Shown: in pieces, positions 44,318-49,966 of the stretch
Layout of the letters: each line of letters opens with the position of its first letter
Position numbering within the stretch: position 1 is the stretch's first letter
The notes under the pieces: generated by a model
Database searches by the model: none
What the model was told of the DNA's origin: nothing
The model's input: only the letters and a program-made list of their open reading frames with translations
Translations under genes and position numbers: made by a program
Assembly (NCBI RefSeq): GCF_000169335.1
Contig: NZ_AAXW01000037.1
Coordinates: 1-49,966, forward strand
Direction of reading: 5' to 3'
DNA: 49,966 nucleotides
From: Crocosphaera chwakensis CCY0110
GTDB lineage: Bacteria; Cyanobacteriota; Cyanobacteriia; Cyanobacteriales; Microcystaceae

Positions 44318-44575
44318 ATGAGTAAAATTCATAATATCGAAGCTATCAGCTTTAATCAATCCCATCTCATTCTGATAGTAGATGGTCAAACTTATGACTT
44401 TCCTTTAGTGGAAATTTCTCAAAAACTAGCCCAAGCTAACGAAAAAGAACGAATAGCTTATCAAATTTCTCCATCAGGTTATGGGATTCATTGGCCACTA
44501 ATTGATGAAGATTTATCTATTAATGGTCTATTAAAAACTGCTGAGAAATTAGAAATTTCTACAGTTCAACAATAA
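44318..44575 (+). CDS. DUF2442 domain protein
   Basis: 85 residues typical of DUF2442: an early beta-sheet (LILIVDGQTYDFPL), LAQANEKERIAYQISPSGYGIHWPLIDEDLSINGLL and a short C-terminal helix. These small proteins are commonly encoded after a DUF4160 protein, an arrangement resembling toxin-antitoxin pairs whose function is untested as far as I know. The remnant seven bases upstream looks like the missing partner, so this copy is probably orphaned. Confidence 0.82.
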   Translation: MSKIHNIEAISFNQSHLILIVDGQTYDFPLVEISQKLAQANEKERIAYQISPSGYGIHWPLIDEDLSINGLLKTAEKLEISTVQQ

Positions 44576-44600
44576 TTTCGATTTATTGCTTGTATCAAAA

Positions 44601-44918
44601 ATGAAACAACTTACCCTTACAATTAAATTTTCACAAGAAAAAATTAAAAAATTCTGTCAACGCCACTCAATCTGTAAATTATCTTTATTTGGTTCCGTAT
44701 TAAGAGATGATTTCACCGAAAAAAGTGATGTTGATGTTTTAGTAGAATTTGAACCAGGAAAAACACCAGGTTTAGCTATCATTACAATGGAAGATGAATT
44801 ATCAAATATTATAAATCGTCAAATCGATTTAAGAACACCAGCAGATTTAAGTCGTTATTTTCGTCAAGAAATCTTAGCAGAAGCAATGGTGATTTACGAA
44901 GCACGATTGATAATTTAA
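44601..44918 (+). CDS. MNT-type minimal nucleotidyltransferase (antitoxin of a HEPN/MNT pair)
   Basis: 105 residues from the ATG at 44601; a TTG at 44586 would add five residues without support. The nucleotidyltransferase core is GSVLRDDFTEKSDVDVLVEF, the GSxxR...DxD motif, with a third acidic residue in QIDLRTPADL. MntA proteins block HEPN RNase toxins by adding AMP to them. The HEPN gene that should follow is cut down to a short stub overlapping the 3' end, so the antitoxin has no toxin here. Confidence 0.85.
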   Translation: MKQLTLTIKFSQEKIKKFCQRHSICKLSLFGSVLRDDFTEKSDVDVLVEFEPGKTPGLAIITMEDELSNIINRQIDLRTPADLSRYFRQEILAEAMVIYEARLII

Positions 44919-44962
44919 CTCGTCTAAAACATATCCTAAATTCTAAAAAAGAAGCTTTATAA
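44906..44962 (+). pseudogene. HEPN toxin N-terminal stub
   Basis: In the frame overlapping the end of the MNT gene the translation reads IDNLTRLKHILNSKKEAL then stop (44960-44962). RLKHIL followed by a basic/acidic helix is the standard start of MNT-linked HEPN proteins. The remaining roughly 90 residues are absent, because the yoeB gene on the other strand ends at the very next base. Confidence 0.45.
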
Positions 44963-45220
44963 TTACTCATAATGTGACCAAACAGAAACAACTTTAATAA
45001 TTTTAGTTTCATCATTAATTGAATAGATTAGACGATGTTTTATATTAATTCGCCGTGAATAATACCCTTTTAGATTACCAGAAAGTTTTTCATAAGGAGA
45101 TTGATAGGGGTTAGACTTGAGAACATCAATTAATTCTCTAACATTGGTTTCCAAATTAGCTGATTTCAACTTTTTGGCATCCTTAATCGCAGTACGACTA
45201 AATTCAATCTTCCATTCCAT
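44963..45220 (-). CDS. yoeB: YoeB/Txe-type mRNA interferase toxin
   Basis: 85 residues with the RelE/YoeB fold: WKIEFSRTAIKDAKKL at the start, LIDVLKSNPYQSPYEKLSGNLKGYYSRRIN in the middle, then HRLIYSI and the C-terminal SVWSHYE, with the His-Tyr end typical of YoeB. It cleaves mRNA at the ribosome when free of YefM. It overlaps the antitoxin gene by 17 bases. The frame is complete. Confidence 0.92.
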   Translation of the reverse strand: MEWKIEFSRTAIKDAKKLKSANLETNVRELIDVLKSNPYQSPYEKLSGNLKGYYSRRINIKHRLIYSINDETKIIKVVSVWSHYE

Positions 45221-45467
45221 TTAAAGCCTTCAAAAAATCTTCTTCTGACCCCCAATCATCAGCTTTTTCAGCTTCTTTAATTGATTCAACTAAACCTGGT
45301 ATAGATTGTAAATAAAGTGTTTCTTGCAAACTTTCCCAATCATCTTTAGATAATAAAACAGCATCCCCTTTTTTACTGGTAATCATTCGTGGGAGATGGT
45401 CTTTATTGACTTCCTCTACTAAGCTAAATAAATTGGCTCTGGCCTTACTAGCACTGACAATTTTCAT
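45204..45467 (-). CDS. yefM: YefM/Phd-family antitoxin
   Basis: 87 residues. The N-terminal DNA-binding/dimerisation domain is MKIVSASKARANLFSLVEEV, followed by ITSKKGDAVLLSKDDWESLQETLYL, the standard YefM core. An acidic C-terminal tail (EAEKADDWGSEEDFLKAL) wraps the toxin in the family. Gene order antitoxin-toxin and the overlap are typical, and the operon is expected to be autoregulated. Confidence 0.92.
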   Translation of the reverse strand: MKIVSASKARANLFSLVEEVNKDHLPRMITSKKGDAVLLSKDDWESLQETLYLQSIPGLVESIKEAEKADDWGSEEDFLKALNGMED

Positions 45468-45601
45468 TGAGTCCTTTCCAATATGTACAATTAATTATAC
45501 TATGATTTTCTAAACTTCGGTGTTTTTTTCTATAAAAATGTCCTAATTAAAATGTGTAGTGCTATATTAAATAAGTGCTATATTAAATAATCGTTTGATT
45601 T

Positions 45602-46252
45602 ATGCGACTAAGTCCTCATCAAAGAGAAAAACTAGATCCTGGCAACGATGAAGATTTTTATTTGTCTCCCCGTTTTGTCACTCATGTTGATGAAGGGTTT
45701 ATCGATCAATTAACGAATCTTTATCGAGAACGTTTACAACCGAAAACACGAATTTTAGACTTAATGAGTAGTTGGGTGTCTCATCTTCCTGATGATATGG
45801 AATTTGACCATGTAGAAGGTCATGGAATGAACCAAGAAGAATTGGCCAAAAATCCTCGCCTTGATCATTATTTTCTCCAAAATCTGAACGATAATCCTAA
45901 ATTACCTTTAAAGGATAATGATTTTGATGCCGTTTTGATTGCTGTTTCTGTTCAATATTTACAGTATCCTGAAGCTATTTTTTCAGAAATTCATCGTATT
46001 CTTAAACCGAATGGCCTTGTTATTGTTAGTTTTTCTAATCGGATGTTTTATCAAAAAGCTATTTCTGCTTGGCGTGATGGCACAGATGCAATGAGAATTC
46101 AGTTATTAAAAAACTATTTTAAGTCAGTGGCAGGATTTAGTAAACCCGAAGTCATTATGAACGTATCTCCTCTGCCTAGTTTTTTACAAATATTAGGCAT
46201 GATAGGAGCCGATCCTTTTTATGCTGTGATTTCACAGAAAATGAGTTCTTAA
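45602..46252 (+). CDS. Class I SAM-dependent methyltransferase-like protein
   Basis: 216 residues of the Methyltransf_11 type. FDAVLIAVSVQYLQYPEAIFSEIHRILKPNGLVIVSFSNRMF (motifs II-III) is clear. Motif I is degenerate: TRILDLMSSWVSHLP stands where a DxGxGxG loop is usual, so SAM binding may be altered. A cyanobacterial family of this form is annotated only as methyltransferase; the substrate is unknown. It is a single gene downstream of the divergent yefM-yoeB promoter. Confidence 0.75.
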   Translation: MRLSPHQREKLDPGNDEDFYLSPRFVTHVDEGFIDQLTNLYRERLQPKTRILDLMSSWVSHLPDDMEFDHVEGHGMNQEELAKNPRLDHYFLQNLNDNPKLPLKDNDFDAVLIAVSVQYLQYPEAIFSEIHRILKPNGLVIVSFSNRMFYQKAISAWRDGTDAMRIQLLKNYFKSVAGFSKPEVIMNVSPLPSFLQILGMIGADPFYAVISQKMSS

Positions 46253-46287
46253 TTGGGTTTCGGTGTAATCTATTTATCAACGAATAA

Positions 46288-46304
46288 TTGATAATTGATA
46301 ATTA
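46288..46304. repeat. Heptamer tandem repeat in an AT-rich intergenic patch
   Basis: TTGATAA occurs twice in tandem (46288-46301) and starts a third time. The region to 46350 is rich in ATTATTCATTACTCATTATT-type sequence that is partly complementary to it. It resembles the short tandem heptamer repeats of cyanobacteria. Confidence 0.45.
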
Positions 46305-46362
46305 AAAAATGTATCAGAGATAATTATTCATTACTCATTATTAATTGATGAATGCACCAATT

Positions 46363-47661
46363 TTAAGGTAACATTGCTACCCATTGATGTTGAGCAAATC
46401 TCAGGGAAAAAGTAACCAATAATACAGTAAAAAAGGCTAAGGTACAATAACCCCAACGAGGCGATCGCGATACGGTGACTCCTAAAGCAATGGACAAAGA
46501 AACAATGCCATAAGCTAAACGATTTAAGGAGATCGTTCCTCCAGAGGATAACAACAGTCCCAACGCACATAACCCGTAAACATATACCACTAAACTTAAG
46601 CGTTGACGAGAACACCATAACAATACCAATCCTCCTAACACAGATAGAGTATTTAGCAAAGCATCACCGCTTAAAAGCCATAAGAATAAACATAAACTGC
46701 ATAAACCATAGTCAAAATAGGCTTGAGGAATAGAAGCGCGATAACGCCATAATCCACAAGCAATAGCCATAATTATAAGAAATAAAAGAGGATGCCAAGG
46801 ATCGGCGATCGCCCCAGATGCCCAATTTTTGCCCCCGATCGTAATTTCTGCCAACATTTGCCCCCATCCTTCCCAGTCAATGCCTTGTTTCCGTTGCCAC
46901 TCTGTATGCTGTACAGTAATAAAGGCAATGGGATTATTAAAATGAATCCAACAGTAGAGACTGTATAAAAAGGTTCCCCCACCACTAACAAAACCTGCAA
47001 TATAAGCTATCAAGGGCAACTTTTTACGCCAAGCAATAAACAAAAAAGTAGGAATTAAAGCCAATCCCGTAATACGAGTGGCTGTGGCTAATATTCCCCA
47101 AATCATTGTTTGAGTATATTGTTTACTTTCAAAGGTAAATAAAGCTAAACTACTAAACAGTAAAAACAGTCCTTCTGTGTAGATAACTGTGCAAAAAATA
47201 GATAAGGGACACCAAGCTAAAATAGCGATAACCCAACGAGCCACTAATGCCCCATTAGTTCTTTTAATCCATATATAAACAACAAGCAAAGTCAGAAAAA
47301 ATGCAATATTATTAATAACAATACCCGCAATATTAGAAGAAAATCCTAGAGCCATTCCTAATCTCATTAACAAGGGGAATAAAGGAAAAAAAGCAACATT
47401 AGAGCCTGGTTTTGACCCTAACGTATCATAACTATTAGCTGCAATTTGTTCATATAAGGGACTATCCCACGCTGAAAAAACTTCCCACCCAAAAGTCACT
47501 CCATTATTCTCTGATGACATAGAAAGTAAGGGAGCAATACCTATCATAGTAAAAATAATAATACCCCGACTAAGTAAACCCATCAGAAAAACAAAATACC
47601 ATTCATTTTTGAAAATTTTACTAAAGAAATATAGCATTATTATTTTATTGTATAAATCCAT
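46363..47661 (-). CDS. PIG-V-like membrane mannosyltransferase (GT-C)
   Basis: 432 residues with about ten membrane helices. The first extracytoplasmic loop carries FSAWDSPLYEQIAANSYD, the acidic loop expected for a GT-C enzyme, and AFFPLFPLLMRLG follows. WCPLSIFCTVIYTEGLFLLFSSLAL and ATRITGLALIPTFLF match the PIG-V/bacterial mannosyltransferase family, which uses lipid-linked mannose. The acceptor is unknown; cell-surface glycan or protein glycosylation is plausible. A second Met at residue 9 is an alternative start. Confidence 0.78.
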   Translation of the reverse strand: MDLYNKIIMLYFFSKIFKNEWYFVFLMGLLSRGIIIFTMIGIAPLLSMSSENNGVTFGWEVFSAWDSPLYEQIAANSYDTLGSKPGSNVAFFPLFPLLMRLGMALGFSSNIAGIVINNIAFFLTLLVVYIWIKRTNGALVARWVIAILAWCPLSIFCTVIYTEGLFLLFSSLALFTFESKQYTQTMIWGILATATRITGLALIPTFLFIAWRKKLPLIAYIAGFVSGGGTFLYSLYCWIHFNNPIAFITVQHTEWQRKQGIDWEGWGQMLAEITIGGKNWASGAIADPWHPLLFLIIMAIACGLWRYRASIPQAYFDYGLCSLCLFLWLLSGDALLNTLSVLGGLVLLWCSRQRLSLVVYVYGLCALGLLLSSGGTISLNRLAYGIVSLSIALGVTVSRSPRWGYCTLAFFTVLLVTFSLRFAQHQWVAMLP

Positions 47662-47875
47662 AACTATAATATGTCATACTTTTACCCAGTTTTTACTTAA
47701 AACAAATAAACTACTGTACCCGTTCCTTTTCATCACTAGCTAATTTTATCAAAGATACAAGATGTGAGTTCACAAAATTTTAGTAAGTCTCTCACTATTT
47801 TAACCAGAGCAAAAAACGTTGAATTTTACCAATTTTTACATTATATTTAGTGAATTGGATAAATTAAATATCATT

Positions 47876-49051
47876 ATGTCTATTGTTTTCTTTCATAGTC
47901 TTAATCCTGTTAGTTGGATAAAAAAGAATCTGTTTAGTAGTTGGTTCAATAGTCTTTTAACTATTATTAGTCTTTTATTTATTTATTGGCTTGGTCATCG
48001 ATTGATTTCTTGGGTATTTTTTCAGGCACAATGGCAAGTTATAACCGCTAACTTACGCTTATTTTTTGTCGGACAATATCCTGCTAATTTATTATGGAGA
48101 GCTTGGACAAGTTTAGCTATTATTATTAGCTTATTAGGATTTTCTTTGGGAACTTTATCTAATAAAAATAATTTATTTAATTCTATTAACTTAATTATTT
48201 TAGCTTTAGTTGCATTAATAATAGTCTTGTTAGCTGTTCCTATCAGTTTAATTTCTAGTGTAAAATTATTAGGAATATTATTCTTATTTGTAGTTTTTTT
48301 AATAATTGGTCAAAGAATTAGTCAAAAATTTCCTAATGTTAAAAGTTGGTTATCCTTAATCTGGATACTTAGTTTCTTTTTATTATTAGGTTTATTACAA
48401 GGGATTTTATTTTTAGGAAACGTAAGATTAGATGATTTTAGTGGTTTAATTTTAACGGTTTTTGTTGCTATTATTAGCATTATTTTGTCTTTCCCTTTTG
48501 GGGTATTATTAGCATTGGGAAGACAGAGTAATTTACCCATTATTCGTTGGTTATCTATTTCCTATATCGAGCTAATTCGGGGATTACCTTTAATCGGTAT
48601 TCTCTTTATGGCACAGGTCATGTTACCCTTAATTTTACCTCAAGAAATGCGGATTCAACGAGTCATCCGAGCCATTGCTGGATTTACTTTATTTAGTGCT
48701 GCTTACTTAGCAGAAAATGTCAGAGGAGGTTTACAATCTGTACCCCAAGGACAAACCGAAGCAGCAAAAGCATTAGGATTGAATACATTTTTTGTCTTAA
48801 TTTTAGTTGTCTTACCTCAAGCATTAAGAGTGGTTATCCCTACTATTGTCGGTCAATTTATTAGTTTATTTAAGGATACTTCATTATTAGCGATCGTGGG
48901 TTTAGTAGATTTATTAGGAATCTCTCAATCCATTTTAGCGAATCCAAAATTTATTGGTAGGTATGGAGAAGTTTATATTTTTGTTGCTGCTATTTATTGG
49001 ATCTTTTGTTATTCTATGTCCTTAATTAGTCGTCAATTAGAAAAAAAGTAA
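47876..49051 (+). CDS. Amino acid ABC transporter permease (AapM/NatH type)
   Basis: 391 residues from the ATG at 47876; a TTG at 47819 would add 19 residues without support. An N-terminal multi-helix region (to about 190) precedes the core permease domain. The core contains YIELIRGLPLIGILFM and the EAA loop QGQTEAAKALGLNTFFVLILVVLPQALRVVIP. The extended form matches AapM-type permeases for polar amino acids, one of two that form the channel. The partner permease, binding protein and ATPase are not adjacent, so this gene is separated from its system, as is common for cyanobacterial Nat transporters. Confidence 0.88.
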   Translation: MSIVFFHSLNPVSWIKKNLFSSWFNSLLTIISLLFIYWLGHRLISWVFFQAQWQVITANLRLFFVGQYPANLLWRAWTSLAIIISLLGFSLGTLSNKNNLFNSINLIILALVALIIVLLAVPISLISSVKLLGILFLFVVFLIIGQRISQKFPNVKSWLSLIWILSFFLLLGLLQGILFLGNVRLDDFSGLILTVFVAIISIILSFPFGVLLALGRQSNLPIIRWLSISYIELIRGLPLIGILFMAQVMLPLILPQEMRIQRVIRAIAGFTLFSAAYLAENVRGGLQSVPQGQTEAAKALGLNTFFVLILVVLPQALRVVIPTIVGQFISLFKDTSLLAIVGLVDLLGISQSILANPKFIGRYGEVYIFVAAIYWIFCYSMSLISRQLEKK

Positions 49052-49068
49052 ATTTAAGAGGATATTAA

Positions 49069-49563
49069 ATGGATATTTCTGTTTTTGTAGGAAAATGGGT
49101 ACTTATCGGTAGTGTTTTTATCAAGAGCGAACTTGAATTTATTGGGAACCAACCAGACCCTAATGGGGTAAACAACTGGTTAAATAATTCAACGCCTCAA
49201 GTTCTAAAGAAAATAGAGTCCACAGAAGATTTAATCTTAATAATTAACCCTGATGGAACTTTTGAAGAAGAAAAAACGGGTAATCCTAAAGTTGAATGGT
49301 TTGACTGTGAAGGGGTCTTGTGTTCTGAAGTTAAACCCTTTAGTGGTTACATAAATGTATCAAAGTCCAAATTCTATTTAATGGCAGATGAGTGTCCTCT
49401 ATGGGCTAAAGATGAGAAACTTAGATACAATGATGGAGATACAAAAATCTCTGATACTATTCAAATCTCTAATGAACAGCTAATTCGTACCGTCTCTGTT
49501 GTAACTGACGATATGTATTTTGATAAAGTTGTTCTTGTCTATGCAAAAACAACAACCAAGTAG
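49069..49563 (+). CDS. Hypothetical protein, possibly lipocalin-like
   Basis: 164 residues, not recognised. The N-terminus FVGKWVLIG contains a GxW element seen in lipocalin-type barrels. Alternating beta segments follow (EDLILIINPDGTFEEE, QLIRTVSVVTDDMYFDKVVLVYAK). Two Cys flank a Gly-Val-Leu turn (DCEGVLCSE). No signal peptide is present. It lies 17 bases after the permease gene and may share its transcript. The lipocalin idea is weak. Confidence 0.6.
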   Translation: MDISVFVGKWVLIGSVFIKSELEFIGNQPDPNGVNNWLNNSTPQVLKKIESTEDLILIINPDGTFEEEKTGNPKVEWFDCEGVLCSEVKPFSGYINVSKSKFYLMADECPLWAKDEKLRYNDGDTKISDTIQISNEQLIRTVSVVTDDMYFDKVVLVYAKTTTK

Positions 49564-49592
49564 TTGATAATTTTTAAAAATCAAATACAATT

Positions 49593-49616
49593 ATCTTACT
49601 GCGATCGCAGTAAGAT
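49593..49616. terminator. 24-bp perfect palindrome centred on HIP1
   Basis: ATCTTACT (49593-49600), HIP1 (49601-49608) and AGTAAGAT (49609-49616) form an uninterrupted self-complementary sequence. It lies between two convergent genes, 30 and 47 bases from their stops, and could act as a bidirectional terminator. No T-run follows. Confidence 0.5.
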
Positions 49617-49662
49617 GTTGAGATAGAAATATTGTTGCTTTTGAAAGTCTCTTTTTCTCAAT

Positions 49663-49966
49663 TTATGAAACTTTCAGCAGTAACTGATCAATACTCGCAT
49701 TATGATCGATAAAAGAAAATAAATGTTTATATTGTATTTTTCCCGTTTTATCTAACACAAACTGTGCTGGAAGTGGTGCGCCTAAAGCTTGTCCTGTATG
49801 ATATCTCCGAAAGACTTGACAATCAGGATTACTCAATAAAGGCATTTTTAATCCTAAATCTTGAACCACAATTTTACTTTGTTGAGCATCGGTGCTGGTA
49901 ATCATTAAAATCTCTACACCCCGTTCAATAAATCGTTCATAATACTTATTCAGATAACAATATGAG
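49663..49966 (-). CDS. Peroxiredoxin-like (AhpC/TSA) protein, C-terminal part
   Basis: The frame is open from the window edge (SYCYLNKYYERFIERGVEIL) to a stop at 49663, giving 100 residues. The Met at 49905 is internal. Thioredoxin-fold features follow: LMITSTDAQQ, LPLLSNPDCQVFRRY-like GLKMPLLSNPDCQVF, a cis-Pro-type PAQFVLDKTGKIQYKH strand and a final helix. The N-terminal part with the first catalytic Cys lies outside. It belongs to the peroxiredoxin-like AhpC/TSA group with long GxPLPAxFVLD motifs. Confidence 0.72.
   Translation of the reverse strand, partial: SYCYLNKYYERFIERGVEILMITSTDAQQSKIVVQDLGLKMPLLSNPDCQVFRRYHTGQALGAPLPAQFVLDKTGKIQYKHLFSFIDHNASIDQLLLKVS

Overview
The window comes from a cyanobacterium. 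More than a dozen copies of the HIP1 octamer GCGATCGC are scattered through it. It also carries the inorganic-carbon NDH-1 genes (ndhF3-ndhD3-cupA), a high-light-inducible protein behind an RpaB-type HLR1 promoter element, a PedR-like redox regulator, a glucosyldiacylglycerol synthase and the C-terminal half of DnaE with its split-intein fragment. The AT-rich composition and gene content fit a unicellular marine lineage of the Crocosphaera/Cyanothece type; the genus is inferred, not proven. No rRNA, tRNA or CRISPR array was found.

1-10 kb: the end of a PEP-CTERM surface protein gene, a BrnT/BrnA toxin-antitoxin pair, the minus-strand CO2-uptake operon ndhF3-ndhD3-cupA (no cupS beside cupA), a Uma2-type nuclease, a His-rich NicO metal transporter, an hli gene and a sigC-like group 2 sigma factor. 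10-12.4 kb: a small membrane protein coupled to a GNAT acetyltransferase, behind a leader with mutually exclusive pairing segments, and an M41 peptidase domain without its AAA ATPase.

12.4-23.5 kb: polysaccharide and envelope functions. Minus-strand genes encode a GT4 glycosyltransferase, a priming sugar-phosphate transferase, GDP-mannose dehydratase and GDP-fucose synthase. A probable glucosylglycerol hydrolase converges on the glucolipid synthase mgdA; a degenerate ADP-ribosylglycohydrolase-like protein and a DUF1517 membrane protein follow. 23.7-25 kb is a repeat patch: a decayed IS1-type element that itself carries a 45-bp palindromic mini-insertion, and a MITE-like element.

25-31.6 kb: an RNA methyltransferase, a GT2 glycosyltransferase and a hexapeptide acetyltransferase, dnaE-C with IntC, an AI-2E/PerM transporter, then pedR followed by a TolB-like lipoprotein. 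31.8-35.1 kb: a three-gene minus-strand cassette (DTG-protease-like lipoprotein, transglutaminase-like 7TM protein, RimK-like ATP-grasp ligase) that looks like a dedicated peptide ligation/cleavage system of unknown substrate.

35.4-45.5 kb is the most unusual part. A caspase-alpha/beta hydrolase-TM fusion is followed by a caspase-nSTAND-TM-WD40 protein frameshifted near its 3' end. Next come remnants and survivors of toxin-antitoxin-like modules: a DUF4160 fragment with DUF2442, an MNT nucleotidyltransferase with a HEPN stub, and intact YefM/YoeB. This resembles a conflict or programmed-cell-death island. The window ends with a methyltransferase, a PIG-V-like mannosyltransferase, an amino acid ABC permease, an unknown protein and a partial redoxin.
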